From Portulaca oleracea (Eukaryota; Streptophyta; Magnoliopsida; Caryophyllales; Portulacaceae), in NCBI GenBank assembly GCA_029582165.1, contig CM055887.1, positions 11,707,190 to 11,771,189 on the forward strand: a stretch of DNA of 64,000 nucleotides. Direction: 5' to 3'. The notes beneath the pieces were generated by a model, which was not told the DNA's origin, ran no database searches, and saw nothing but the letters and a program-made list of their open reading frames with translations. The translations under genes were made by a program, and so were the position numbers. This document shows positions 43,430 to 56,589 of this stretch, one piece after another (the first letter of the stretch is position 1; the number at the start of each line of letters is the position of its first letter).

Positions 43430-43740
43430 GAGACATGCTACCTCACACTCCTCATTGAAGTAGCATTCACTTCCTGTCGGAGTGACCAAACTTAACTTCA
43501 ATGGCTCCCCCACAACAACTCGGCAACAAGGGTATTCATCATTAGGCATTGGAGGGGTAATCTTCTCACGGTTGGAGATATAGCATTTGGAGATGCACCA
43601 ATCATTGTTGCAGAGGACCCTACTGGATGGGCTTCGGGAGGTGGTTAATACTAGTTACACAAATATCATCATTGAAGGAGACAACTTGGTTGTCCTTCAA
43701 GTTCTAAAAGGTATGGCAAATCAATGGTCTCATCCATGAT
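43430..43740 (+). pseudogene. L1-associated RNase H fragment
   Basis: Readable pieces in one direction: a KLNFNGS start, LGIGGVIF, TLLDGLREVVNTSYTNII and EGDNLVVLQVLKG. This is the RNase H (RVT_3) domain at the 3' end of plant L1 elements. Stops interrupt it. It lies in the same orientation as the RT fragment at 41.9-42.2 kb, so both probably belong to one decayed element. Confidence 0.7.
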
Positions 43741-44936
43741 ATTAAACTTCTAGTGGCTGTTGTCATGAGGTTTAAATCTTTCACATATTCAGAGAAACAA
43801 ATGCAATCGCTCACTAATTATCAACACAGGGATACTATTAATATTTGTGTATTTAGATAGGATGAACCAATTTCTTGTGAGAAGACATAGACAACCTTCT
43901 CCAATCACCATATTTACCCTTCAATAAAAATGTAGACTATATCATGTTGGCTTATTGTAAATGAAAGTATTAAATGTAAAACAATTGTAACTGCACAAGA
44001 ACAAAGCAAGTAGTAACTATCCAAGTGCTCTAGTGCAATTTTTTTTTTTTTTTTGAGGAACTCTAGTGCAAATGTTATATAGGTAGGAGGTCAGTTCTCA
44101 TTGCAAAATTCGAATTATGATGGTTATACGTTTTACGGTGAAAATTGTTGGGGCTTTCAAAATGCTTTCTATGGACATATTTACAAAGTTCTTCATTGAA
44201 CATAATTTATGAATTTTCATTCATAAAGAAAGGCTATCTACATTTAAATTCTCCATACCGTATTCAAAATGTATTTTTCTTGGGAGTTTATTTTACGTTG
44301 TTGTTTATTGAACCTAGTTTGATGTTTGTGTCATCATATTCACACTCTACTCAATAGAGGGAAAGCTTTATACCCATAGAAAACATGTAAATTGATAAAA
44401 CTAGCAAATCAAATGACTTATGAAGTTCAAACATATACAAGTAATTAGAAGTACTCTCATAAACTAAACTATTCACATATAAACGATTCTATTACAACTG
44501 AAAACCTGATACGCCAATTAATATATCAATTCAAAATTAATCAAACTCCACTAAATTCAACCCAAATATGATAGATCCAAAGTCAAATTGAATGTATTCT
44601 AGACTAAAGTCACTACTCCAAAATTCCAAGCTAAACCAACTTCTTCCCAAATCCAAATCGCTTGCTTGTATTATTGTAAGTATTTTTTTACTTTGTTTTT
44701 ACAAAGGTAAGTGGTCTAACCCATTAGATCCTTATTTGCAACGGTATAACCCAACAGTGATGTAGCAGACAGAGAACGAGGATGTCAATGACCCAAATCT
44801 AAAGCCCACTCCGAATAGGTAAGGGGAGAAATGAATCTTTTACCACTCGAACGAGAAGTGAGGGGCTTATTATTACAAGTATTGTCTTTATCTTTGACAT
44901 GTAGTTGCTCATTTTGGTTTTTACCTTGCCTTACTA
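43741..44936. other. Intergenic DNA 3' of the MADS gene
   Basis: No gene or element end recognised. AT-rich with short chance frames. Confidence 0.5.
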
Positions 44937-44978
44937 CCCCCCCCCCCCCCCAAACACACACACACACACAAAAAAAAG
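44937..44978. repeat. (C)n(CA)n(A)n tract
   Basis: A run of about 14 C, then CA dinucleotides, then A. Close to the 3' side of the MADS gene. Confidence 0.9.
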
Positions 44979-45119
44979 GCCTCCTACTCATATTCCAGCC
45001 TCCAGGTGATTGATTCTCTCTATTTTTCAAAAAGATATTGATAAGTGATAACACAGAAGCATTCATCCATCACAGATATTAACCAAACCCAAAAGCGATA
45101 ATCAAAATATAACCGCAGA

Positions 45120-45351
45120 GATTAAGCTACTTAGCCCACCATAGTTGGTGAGTGCAGATAAAAGTCCCATGTTTTAAGTTGCTTCTTCTGTCATGCAGAC
45201 ACACATAGCACACCCTTAAATATACAATTTTTTCTTGTTTTCTCTTACATAAAATGCTAAAGTCTGATGATAAAAGAGTAGATCCTTTTCCATACAATGC
45301 AGTACCCAAACTGGTGCTCCTTCCACATTTACCAGCTCTCCCAGCATTATT
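45120..45351 (-). other. 3' UTR exon of the AGAMOUS-like gene (start supported)
   Basis: An acceptor GTGGCAG|AAT at 45352 pairs with the donor TAAG|GTACCT at 45433/45432, giving an 81-nt intron that begins one base after the stop codon. The exon starts at 45351. Its 3' end and poly(A) site are not determined. Confidence 0.6.
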
Positions 45352-45433
45352 CTGCCACAAACACATTTTCAGAAACCCACAAAACAGTAATTGTAAAACT
45401 CATATTTGATTGAAGGGAGTAAAAATAGGTACC

Positions 45434-48400
45434 TTAGACTAACTGGAGGGGAGTCTGGTCTTGACGCGAGTACTGATTATTGGGTTGGAGGGCATTAACT
45501 TGGAAGTAATTTCTGGAGTCGAATGACTGAGAGGGGACAAGCTCATAGTCACCTGCCCCGGGCATCAGGCTCATGCTTTGCTGGGCGCGCTCATTTTCAG
45601 CTATCTGCATTTCATAAATGTCACTCTTTGTATTAGACTCAGAAGTATCAATAATCACAGAAAATAAAAAATTAACGAGGAACGAAGAGACAAACCCTTG
45701 CTCGAAGAAACTGGTTGTTGTTATGCAGCTCTATTTCCTGCAACATGTCATTATGTAAGTAGATGTCACAACTTAAGAAGCAAATCAGAACAACAAGTTT
45801 ATGTTAACTGGGGGGTTGTTTTCTTTATACATGTTAATCTAGATTCCAAAGTTCTGTGGGTAAATTTCCAACTTTTACATAGTCAATAAGCCAAAGTAGG
45901 GAAATTCCCTTCACAGTACTTGCATCATCAGAGGGGGTGAAATCCCACTTAATTAATATCAAATTGCTTATAAATTAAAGCAAACGAGTTGGTGATTGTA
46001 TTTGAGAAAATCAAATGGAAAAAAAGGAAAGTCTTGAACAAACATTCGACATATCATGTCATGAGGTTATTGTGTGTTTGAGGAAAGAGTAATGGTAGCC
46101 TTTAGTTTGCGCTGAAGTCGCTATCCTTCATCTGTTGCCCTAGTCTAATAAATCCTCTCACATGCTTCTGTTAGCTCTCTATATCATCCCCATACCTAAT
46201 GATTTTCATTCCTTATTTTTTTCCCAAAAAAAAAAAGCATTCCAATTAATGCCCCCTTAGTAATGACAAGAATTGAATAGCACAATATCATCATGATCTG
46301 TGTTTAGGGTTTAGCATTTCTAAGCCTAATTCAAGCTATGGCATTGTTCCAAAATCCGATTACATCACGATATTTGTAAAGACATTGAAGAACTGAGACA
46401 ATTACCCTTTTCTGCATGAACTCAATCTCAGCAAACAGCAGCTCATTCTGTCACAGAAAGTTTCAGATGTCATGGAGCATTGGAAAAGGATGTCAGTAAC
46501 AACACCAAGTTAAATTGACATTATTGTCTTATAAAGGAGAAGTAAAAGATTGAATATAACCTTTTTGGAGCGGATTCTGCTAATACCACGCTCCAATTTT
46601 CCTTCGAGGCTCTTGAGGTCTTTCATAGTTAGGCTGCTGAGGCCTTCACCCATCATATGCCTGGAAAGCAACCTTTTTTTCGGTGTCAGAAATCTCAGCA
46701 TCATAATTTTCATAATCTTGTCTCAACTTCAGAACTTGACACCTGAATTTCTGAAATTTACCTGTTGTTCTCTGTCATGTTGCGGATCTGGGTCCTTAAT
46801 TTGGCAGATTCTTGTTGATAGTACTGCAACATTGATGTGAAAGATCAATGTAATTAGCACATTTTTGATATACTATAAGGTTATGTGTGACCAACCCTCA
46901 GGATCAGATGTCTGACAAGTTAAGGGTTCAGGGTGTCAACAATACCAGACTGAAATATAAATACAGTTGGAAAACTTACAATCATCTAATCACATGATAT
47001 GAAATAGGGCTAACCCTAGTTGACTGATGATCCCATTCACAGCCAAACTCCACTCGAAAGTTTTCAGTTTTACTTTTCAATGTTCGCAGTAACGGTAGAA
47101 GAACAAAGAACTTCAAGTCGAATGCAAATCGAAAATGACAAAATCAGGCAAATGTTCATCAATCAAAATATGACCGAAGCCAAAGATAACCTGATTTGAA
47201 CACAAATTGAAATATCCCATTTGCCAGTTTGCACTTCTGTTAGCATGCATATTTTGAAACCCTGACCAAATTGAACATGAAAACATACAGGATATATACT
47301 CAACAGTCTAAATCCATCATAAGTATATATTGCAACTAAATCCAAGCAACATCGATGGAGGCATTGATAGAAAATGCATAAGAAGCAGTCAGTATGTATA
47401 CCTGAGCATTGGCTTCAGCCACCGATCCAGCACCAGTCGTATCAGAGCATGCCTTCTTGTACCTCTCAATTGTCCCCTTCACACTGAAATTCATCATCCC
47501 AACATACAATTAATCTCAAACTTCAAGGATTGCTTTTGGTGGAGATCACAAAACAAAGACAAACAAAAAGGAGAATAAACTCCCCCAGTGATGAGATAAG
47601 GCCTACTGCCTACTAGCTAATAGGACTTAATAGTCCTTTTAGGGCAATTTTCAGACCATTGTTCTTGGTTCTTTGACATCTGATTTTCTTTTTTTCTTCT
47701 TTTTTTTTTTTTTGGGGGGGGGGGGGGGTATTAAAAAAGTTTAAAGATTTCCCTAGGGTTTGCCAAGTACTACATCTTTCTTTTCAATAGTTAGTTGTGG
47801 AAGGGAAGAAGTAAGGGTACAAACAAAGACAACCTGTACCAAAAACAAAACAATCAACACAATTAAACTCCAGCTCCTTAGCCTGCTAATGAAGTCGGTG
47901 CAGTTCATTCTTCTTTGAGTTAAGAATTCAGAAGCCAACACAAACAATTCTACAACCTCCCTAATAGTCTTTAGGTCAAATGATTTTCTTAACTGTATTA
48001 TATGAAGTATGGAATTTGCTTCCCCAGGCCTGGGGATGAGTAATTGTTCCATTTCTAGGAAAGCCTGTTGCATATAGTACTACAATACAATGCAATGCAA
48101 TGGAATGTAACTATGTATGTAACCAATAAAAGAAGTTTATTCAATCTCTTCATTTAACTAAATTACAATGCATTGTATTGTATTGTGGTTAGCTTATCAA
48201 ACATAGAAGAAGTATGAAAAGTCTTATCACTGAAATATCTACCCCTGGACTGCTCCCATTGTTCCTAAAATGTTACTTCAGGCCATAATTTACTGCTAGG
48301 TAAACCATCATAAGTTCGATTATAAAGCATACTTAACCAAACACTAGTGTATCTACTAGAGTACATTCAACGGGCTATGTTGATGAAATTGTACGCTAAG

Positions 48401-51400
48401 TTAAGCATAGTGTTATCAAGAAAGTTCAATAAACAGGAGAAAATGGCCGACGAATAGATAGATATCGTCTCTTCAACAGCTTGGAATTTCACATGACTGC
48501 AATTCTAATCCATGGTAGTTTAGGACTTGATTGCAGTGACAGGTCCAATGTGTTAGCTAGGTATGGAGTTCACAAATTGCATTGAAAAATAAAACTCTTG
48601 TAAGACATCAGGAAAAATAAATACAGTGAGGACCTGCTGTGTGATAATTCCACACTTAAGGGATCCATTATGGAAATGTTCAGGAGATACTACATTTAGC
48701 TGATAACAGACACTTCAATTCTTCTAATTCACTTTACCTCCAAACATAGGGAGGGCAATTAATACTTCTAATTCACTTTACCTCCAAACAATATATGTCA
48801 ACTGGGTGAGGGTCTTGAAAACCCTCCAAACATGGGGAGGGTAGTTATGTATCTTAAATACTTCCAAACTTTTTCACTTTCAGGAATGCTGACTCAGTTT
48901 ACCTCCAAATATTTTAAACAAATCCTAATATTCCATTTGATTTGCACAAAATAAGTTGGCAAAAGAAGAAAAAACAACTTACCTTTCTTCATCTACCTTA
49001 AAGAAAATTAGAAGAATACAAAGTTGATGGAAAAAAACTTATAAAAATTTATTGACGTTGATAACAATACTCTCATTTTAAAATTAAGGACAGTGAAAAC
49101 AAATGATAAATTAAAACTACAGTCATTAGAAGTTATAATAGAAAGAGGAGAGGAGAATGTTAGGTAAAAAGAGAGTGAATTAAAGAATTGCAAGGAAAAG
49201 AATTGACATTTTAATTGTAAACTAGATTATTAAGGAGAGAAAAAAAATCATACTTTTGAAGTATCCAATGGAACAAGAACTTGATCTTATGCTTGATTGG
49301 ACATTCATTTTTCTTTTTTTTTTTTTTTTACATAGGTAAGTTGGTCTACCCATTGGCTTCCATCTGTAGGTTGTACCAACAACTAACAGGCACAGAGACA
49401 AGGTAGCAAAAAGCACATAGCCAGGCACAATGAAGGCTTAACTTTAAAAGCACCACCATAATGAACCTTTAGAAGTACCCACAGTTCACACAATAAAAAT
49501 TGTGACCTTAGAATTCAAACGGTAATGGAGATGATGTACCTCCTACGCTATATTACATGAGCTACTAGCTCTCTTGGATCATTAACCCAACAATCTCCAC
49601 CTTAGAACAAATTCTTCGATTACTGTCACAAAACCCTGAATTTGATCATGCAAACAAACTTCTCGATGTCATCCTGTTACACTCTATCACCCAAAATCTA
49701 ATAACCAAATTCTGACTTCATCCTGAATCTGATTGAACCCGACTCTGAAGGGATTTGACCTAACTCCAACAGGATTAGAATTTCATTGAATCTGGTTGTA
49801 CCCAACTCTAAAAGAATTTCACCTACTTCCAATAAGATAGAAATTTGACTGAATCTGGGCATACCCAGCTCTTGAAGGAATTTAACCTGCCTCCTGTAGG
49901 ATCTGAATCTGACTGAACCTAGCTGTAATACCACTTGTTAGGATCAGACTCAGATCTGTTGTCAGTTGTTAGGGTGTAAAAATAAAGTAATATATACAAC
50001 AGAAGGAAATATATGATGATTATGGAATTGAGGATAATAATAGAGAGGCAAGAATAAAGATATTAAAGGGGGAGATAATATTTTTGTTCTTGCCTCTTTA
50101 TTATTATCCTCAATTCTATAATCATCCTATATTTCTTTCAGTGGTATATATTGCTCAACTTTTACACCCTAACAATTGGCAACAGTCTAAGTATGATCCT
50201 AACAAGCTCCTAAGCGTGAGTCGTGCGCTTGGGGAATATCCTAAGTAGACATATTTAACCTTAGTCGATTAAAAGCATTCACAACAGTGAGCTTAAGCTT
50301 GGCTCACTAGATATGGTAGAATTCATCATCTGTAGGCCCCCACCAAGTATTCTTTGGAAGTATACTACTCGAGATTTATGTCAATGATTTTTTTACCGTC
50401 TGTTTTTAAAGATTGATATTTATACTATTTGATGTCCACAGTCTAGATAGTTAAAAAAGTTTGCTTCTTTTCAACTTAGATTGTGATGGACTAAAGTAAA
50501 ATGTTTCATTAAGCCTCCATTGCTTCTTTTTCATAGAGTAATAGGTTGTAAACGATTTTTAAAACTTGGGTAAAGTATTTTACTTCTTGAATTTTGGTAG
50601 TAATAGGTGTTGTGAACCTATTAAAACCAAAACTAACACCTAAAATTGTAAATATTAGAGGTAAGACTCCTATATTCTACACCTCTGGACCCCATTAGAA
50701 CAATATTTTGGAGTATTGGTTTTGGTTTCAATTTATGCTCCTTAAGTTTTATAAGCCATTTATCTCACTCCCCTAATTCAGAAAATTTATATATTCCCCC
50801 TAAAAAATTATATTCGATCTTACATATATGAATTAATACTATTATAGTATTAAAGGTTTCCTCTCATTTGGCACCAGAACACATGATAGTGTTTTAACCA
50901 GTTATAATTGGCAATTTAATTAGTATGTGTTGATTGACAATATTGACCTTACCAATTATCTTTGTCCAACGCCTTCTCATACAATTCCTTATCCTCATCA
51001 GTCAACCAACTACAACCCCACGCAAGTTATGTCATCAATTTAGTTTTTTTTAATAATGAGATAAAAGATTATACAAATAAAGTGATTGTTTTTCATTTAA
51101 GCTTGTTAAACGAAGTTAGACATAAAACATGCAACAACCTAATAATACTGGTTCTACTTCTAAGAATAAGTATGACTTACAAAATCATAAAAAAAAAAAA
51201 AGTTCGTTTCCATTACCTTCTACTACCTCCGTTCCATATTGTTTGTCCATTCAACTATATTTAAAAGTCCAATAGTCATGGGAAATGGGGTGAAAAATAT
51301 GTAATGTACCAGAATTGCCCTTACTTTTCTCATGTGAAGAAAAATAAAAAAGAAACAAAAGAGTATTTATTAGGGGTATAATAGGAATTACAATCATTGA

Positions 51401-54400
51401 AATTATAAAATAGACAAACATTTTGGGACAAGGGAGTTAGATAGATAGACAAACAATTTGGGACGGAGGTAGTACTAAGTAAATCGAAGGCATTAAAGAA
51501 GAGTGTGGAGAATCTCCAAAAAATGAACATGAAGTTGAAGAGTCTTCACAATCTTAGTTTACAAGATGTTCAAGAGAAGTATGAAAATTGTCCGGATTCT
51601 AAAATAATTAATTTGATAATATTCTTTTTTCTACCATAGTTTTAAAAAAATTGATTATGGTAATTAAAAAGCATATTTTAATTTTTTTAAAAAAATCAAT
51701 ATATGTTGGTCAAAGTGACTTGTTACGATGCTATTTATTAAGAGACAAACTTTTTACAAAATTTAATATTTTTAAAAAGATTCTACCATAATTTAATATA
51801 TTCAACTATCATAGTTAAAAAATGTAATATTAGTTTATTTTATCTTTAAAAACTCAAATCAAAAGATTTTTATCAGAGTAACCTGTTGCAACAGTCAATT
51901 AGATTTAGACACATAAATATTTTAAATGGATGTGATTTATTATAGCCAAATCAGTAATAAACTCAAATTTCTTGCCAGAACCTCTCACATGTGTGTTGTA
52001 ATTTATAGTTATTGATTGCTGAATTACAAATTTACTGCATTAATTGATGATTGAGGGAGCGTTTGATAGGAATTTCAAGGAAACTTTTCTGGGAGAGAAT
52101 TTTTCATGGCAAGTTTCCAATGATAAAGATTTTTCCGGGAAAAATTTTCCTTAACCCATTCAAGGGAAATTTTCCCTAGGAAAATGTAAGAAAGGATGGA
52201 CCCACCGTAAAGTTTTTCTTAAGATCAACCTACATCTAGACATGAGGAAAATAAGTCAACTCGGAAAAATTGATTATTCTCCGGGTTTTTGACCAACCAA
52301 ACACACCCTAAATGCTAAATTTTCTATGTTAAGTGATGTTTAATTTTCACAAACTTTTGATGTAAAGTGATGATCAATGACAAACTTTCACCTAAAACTA
52401 TGAATTTCATTGGAGTTAATGGCTGAGTGAAAGAGGGAGTTGGGACAAAATTAAATCCAAGGGGGTAAATGTCATACTAACCCTAAGTTTGGTAGGTAAT
52501 AAATTCATTTGGATGTAGCTGTCGAGCATGGAGATAGGAGGCACGAGGCTGGTAATTTTGGGGTATGCTTTAGTGGCATTGGAGTAACAAATGGGTACCA
52601 GTGTACTGCTTACCAGTTCAAGAAACAATTTTTGAATATGAGCTTTATGTTATTTCTCAAATTCATGGATTTGGAGCACTTTGGCATAAAGTAAAATCTT
52701 TGCAAGTCAATATCCAATATATTTGAGTTTATTTATGAAAACAAAAATTGTGTTGATTAAGATAATAGAAAGTTGCTATTTGGTTTTATTGTATTTCAGG
52801 CAATGTTTAGTAAAATTATTTTTTTCTTACTAAATTGTTGGAAATTAATTTAAAAAATCAAAGATAAGTACAATAATAAATAATTAGTACGGTCACTAAA
52901 ACTATATTTGAGTCATTTTACTTTTTCCTGTTAGACTAAGAATTAGCATTCTAGCCTTGTGGGAAAACTATTTGGACACGAATGATCCCAATAATATCAA
53001 CAAGAATCAACCCGAGTGTGACAACTATTGCTAAGTTTTAATGTCTACCCTTCTGTTTTTTTTATTTGTCATACACTTTTTTGAAATTATATCTTTAGTC
53101 AATAATCTTTATTTAAGACTTTTATAGAAAAATATAATATTATATTATTTTAATAGTGTTATTTAATAATAAATTATTATACAAATTAAGTGACAGATAA
53201 AAAGAAATGTAAGGAGTACTTTATATTCTAGAAAATGTAGAGGTTCAAGTGAACTTAATAGACAATGTAGAGGTTTCATCCCCCTTATTCCTTTTCTTTA
53301 TCCATTATTATCCATTTGGAAAGATGTTGCCTTGTGTAAAATTTAAAGAATAAAGGAAGCTCATCAATACACATTAGCAAAACAAACAAAGCTCATGGCA
53401 ATGAAATTTCACATAATGGTCTGCCACAAATTGGATGACCTTTAAAACTTGAGTTCAAAATATAAACTATTGTTATATAATTTGAAATTAAAATATTAAA
53501 AAATTAAATTAATCAAAGCAACAACCCAAATAAAAATAATAATCAATTAAAATAATTAAAAATAAAAGAAAATGATGGCGTCAAAATAGGTGAAAAGGAG
53601 GAATTACTATTTACTACTCCGTAATTAAATAAATCTCAGACGGTCAAATCTGTCCAGTTTACTTCTGGCTGTTAATCTAGTCCAGCACGAAATGCCGAAA
53701 TTATGTCAACAGTGGTTTGAAACTACTCTCTGCAATTCAGATTTTTTTCACTCTGATTCCTCCCATCAGATTTGATGTAATATACGACTGATTATTACCA
53801 CCCACGTTCCAATTCAAACAAAAAAAAATAAAAAATGTTAAAATTTTATTAAAAAGAAATGATGCCCGGGAGAGAGATATCTCGATTTTCCCAGAAACCT
53901 TAATTTCCTCGAGACAGTGATTGGCTATCTTCTGCCACTCTGGCAACAGTGCGACGATATGATTGGCTAGGTCTAATCGACGGCACAGATCAATCCACGT
54001 GGCAGCAACTCATTACCCTCCGGTTAATAACCACCCATTTACCCTAATACCCACATCGATGGAATAAAATCATAAATAAAATACAGTAATTCACCAGCTT
54101 TTTCGTTTTAATAAATAAATAAAAAAAGTGATCTAGTTTCTGACCAATCAAGTCGCAGCAGCCATGGATGTACGGTCATCTCATCTTCTGCATGGGGAAA
54201 ACAACACACTCAATTTTTTCTTCTCTCCCCTCATTTTGCTTAAAACTTTTGTTGTTTTGCATACAAATATGTATGCAAGATACAGCCCTATTCTTCCCTA
54301 TTTTACCCTAATAATAAAGTTTAGAGAGAGAAACACAGAGAAATTGGGGGCAAAGCTGGGTAGAATGATGTCACAAAGAGAAGGTACAGAGTAGAAAAAA

Positions 54401-56589
54401 AATTAAAAATGGGTTTTTTATTTTTATTTATTTTTGTGTTTGGGGTTATGAATGAATATTTTTTTTTATTTATGTTAATGAGGAGGAGAATTAGAATGAA
54501 CTGGGAGAAAAAGTGAGATACTTTCACAATTCAAAGAAATCTAAGCAAAACACAATAAATAAGTCAAGATTGTGTCTATCTATTCAATATGATATCACAC
54601 ACTTTCACCATTGAAGATAAAAGAGCTTAAACCCCCATCTATGGAAACATGAAATCATGACAAATTTGTCAGAGTCACTGCAAATTTCCTGTGTGTGACG
54701 TGCACCAGAGATTCCTGCAACCCAGACCAACCCAGACAGACAAAACTTCCAAACAAGAAAAAGAGATAATCAAAATTTGAAATTGAATTGTTTGTTTGTG
54801 TTTTTTTTACTGGGTGTGAAAGAAGCAAAAATCATAAAACCCTAAGTAAGGAAAGCAAAATCTAACCAAACCAGTTGTCACTGGGGTTGTATGTTTGTAA
54901 GAAGAAGAGTGGGTTGGGTTGGGGTTTTAATTGCACCCATTTTTGAGTTGTGCAATAAATTGGAATTGAACAACCTCCCTACCCCATCCCATGTTAATTT
55001 AACAACTGACTGACCCAGAAAAAATTAAGCCCTAAATATGGCTAAATTTTTTGACTATTGTCAAAATACCCTTCACGTGTGGACAACATTTTCTGAGGTA
55101 TCTAGTTATGGATAAGGAGATTTAGCCTTCTGGGCTTGTGTAAAAACCCTAATTTCAGCTATGCATATTACATGTTCGACAAAATGCAGCAATCAACTTT
55201 CAAGTGTATGTAAGTAACCCATCTTTTTTGAGGGTCTTTTTCCCTTTCTTTTCTTCCCATATAGGATATATTTCATCTTTTTTTCATTTTTTTTTCATTT
55301 GAGGTTTTGTTTCTTTAAGTTGGGTGGTTTTGAACATAAGCTTTTGTGGGTGTCCTTTGGTTTATGCTTTATGGGTAACTGACAGGCTATTGAGGTAGTG
55401 TCAAGAGATGGGCAAGGCATGGGCTAGCTAATGAGAACTTGACAAGTACCCTCTTCTAGCATCATAGATCATGACATGTACTCTCAGTTCACCCAAGAGA
55501 GAGAAAGATGGAGAAAAGTTGACAACAATGGAGGGGAAGGTAGACATAGTAGTAGAAGTAGTAGTAGTAGTAGATAAGGAGATGATCTCATTCTCACACC
55601 CTTGCATAGCATAGCTTACCTTCTCAGTCTCTCAACAAAGTCCTTTTTTCCCCCTAAAGATAAAAATAAACCCAAAAAATTTTTTTGCCTATAGACTGCT
55701 ACTATTTCCCTCTATTACAACCAGATCTATGCTTCTGCCAAGCCAAGCAACTTAAAAAAGGGCTCATATAGAAAAAAGGAACCTCTTAAAAGGCTCTCAC
55801 ATAACAATAAAAACTCCAAAACTAAAGGCAAGAAAGACAACTCCTCCTCCTTTGTTCTTCACAAAAAAACTCCAATCTTAAACACACATACTACCCTATA
55901 TCACTTACCCTTTCCTTCCCTTTTTTCCCCAATTTCCCAAAATCCCTTAAAATTCATCAGAAATTAGTAGAAACAAATATAAGAGAAAAAAAATATGCTA
56001 GTTAAAGAGATTATTATTGAATGTTGAATATATATAGATATATATACCTATGGTTAGCATATTCATAGAGGCGGCCTCGGCTTGAGAAGACAATAAGAGC
56101 AACCTCGGCATCACAGAGAACAGACAACTCATAAGCCTTCTTAAGCAAACCATTTCTCCTCTTGCAGAAGGTGACTTGGCGGTTTGTCGTGTTTTCGATC
56201 CGCTTGATTTCGATCTTTCCCCTCCCCATTTTCCTCTGGCTCGAGGGAGACCCGTCCTCCCTCGCCGCTATTTCCATTGGGAACTCCGTGGTTACTTCCT
56301 GCAACACACACAATTATCAATTCATTTTTCATACAACAACAACAATAACATCGAGTGTGAATCACATCATAGTAATAACATCACGAGAGATCCAGATGTA
56401 GGCAGTCTTATGTATGTACACCTATAAGAAAACTTATCACACTCACAGCTAGAACACCCAAAATGTCTGAATGAAAACATTGAAGGAAAAAGAAAGGTCA
56501 TCAACCCAACAAGGAAATCAATCTTAAGAAACAAAAAAAAAAAAAAAAGGTACCATGTTATTAACTTGTTGGTTCAATAAATTGCTCAT
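45434..56589 (-). CDS. AG-like: AGAMOUS-type (C-class) MIKC MADS-box transcription factor
   Basis: Coding exons 56589-56554, 56298-56048, 47483-47402, 46823-46762, 46660-46561, 46447-46406, 45737-45696 and 45604-45434 give 261 codons; all junctions are GT-AG. The 82, 62, 100, 42 and 42-nt exons match the AG family. Domains: an N-terminal extension of about 40 residues, the MADS domain ([20 protein letters not shown], then [20 protein letters not shown]), I region ([14 protein letters not shown]), K box (YYQQESAKL to [14 protein letters not shown]) and a C-terminus with both AG motifs ([26 protein letters not shown]). Such proteins act in the nucleus as tetramers with SEPALLATA partners, bind CArG boxes and specify stamens and carpels. 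[13 protein letters not shown] favours the euAG over the PLENA/SHATTERPROOF branch. No lesion is visible. Confidence 0.93.
46824..47401 (-). other. Intron 3 of the AG-like gene
   Basis: 578 nt between the I-region exon and the first K-box exon. No repeat or regulatory motif recognised. Confidence 0.7.
49698..49925 (-). repeat. Tandem ~60-bp repeat inside the intronic LTR element
   Basis: Three to four degenerate units containing TTGAACCCGACTCTGAAGG-type words, lying just internal to the PBS-like site at 49921-49933. The repeats keep one frame open by chance; no protein family fits. Confidence 0.6.
49936..50204 (-). mobile_element. Palindromic LTR-like element in AG intron 2
   Basis: 269 bp starting TGTTAGGATC and ending GATCCTAACA. 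Nearly the whole length is an inverted repeat: arms of about 130 bp, with for example GAATTGAGGATAATAATA and TATTATTATCCTCAATTC facing each other. On the minus strand the end is followed by AGTGGTATTACAGC (49935-49921), a degenerate initiator-Met PBS arranged as in the copia element at 10.5 kb. So it is best read as the 5' LTR of a small minus-strand element whose other end is eroded. A fold-back transposon is the alternative. Confidence 0.65.
51221..51474. mobile_element. Stowaway-like MITE in AG intron 2
   Basis: Inverted repeats of about 25 bp (CTACCTCCGTTCC... and ...GGGACGGAGGTAG) inside TA/TA target duplications, length 250 bp between them. The right end contains an extra copy of the GACAAACA-TTTTGGGACA sequence, a partial duplication of its own terminus. 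Confidence 0.85.
52052..52312. mobile_element. Candidate MITE with GTTTGGT-type ends
   Basis: Left end GGGAGCGTTTGATAG and right end ACCAAACACACCCT are degenerate inverted repeats, and the interior has several facing GGAAATTTTCC-like words. Plant hAT-type MITEs have similar ends. Target duplication is not clear. Confidence 0.35.
53918..53966 (-). promoter_or_regulatory. Paired CCAATCA boxes in AG intron 2
   Basis: TGATTGG at 53918-53924 and at 53960-53966, i.e. two CCAATCA boxes on the gene strand, 42 bp apart start to start, each followed by GGC on the plus strand. A conserved element with repeated CCAATCA boxes in the second intron is established for AG of Brassicaceae and other eudicots. 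A third box, CCAATCA, lies in the opposite orientation at 54144-54150. Surrounding sequence is less AT-rich than the rest of the intron. Confidence 0.6.
56325..56410 (-). mobile_element. SINE-like tail fragment in intron 1
   Basis: ACAACAACAATAACA followed later by GAGATCCAGATGTAGGCAGTCTTA resembles 62890-62980 (ACAACAACAATAAC, GGATCCAGGTGTAGGCGGTC). On the minus strand this gives a short GC-containing body with a TTG-rich tail, as in Au-type plant SINEs. No pol III boxes are clear. Confidence 0.3.

Larger units (their letters stand above)
47484..56047 (-). other. Intron 2 of the AG-like gene (8.6 kb)
   Basis: The large second intron, positioned as in Arabidopsis AG, where it holds the main floral enhancer (LEAFY, WUSCHEL and other sites). 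Here it contains candidate CCAATCA boxes (53918-54150), a palindromic LTR with short internal repeats (49700-50204), a Stowaway-like MITE (51223-51472), a candidate hAT-type MITE (52052-52312), a poly(T)/poly(G) tract (47700-47730) and a GTA microsatellite (55550-55572). The remainder is AT-rich without a coding frame. Confidence 0.85.

Noticed and set aside
49698..49934. 78-codon repetitive frame (LELG repeats)
   Set aside because: Product of the ~60-bp tandem repeat; no start context, no known protein family.
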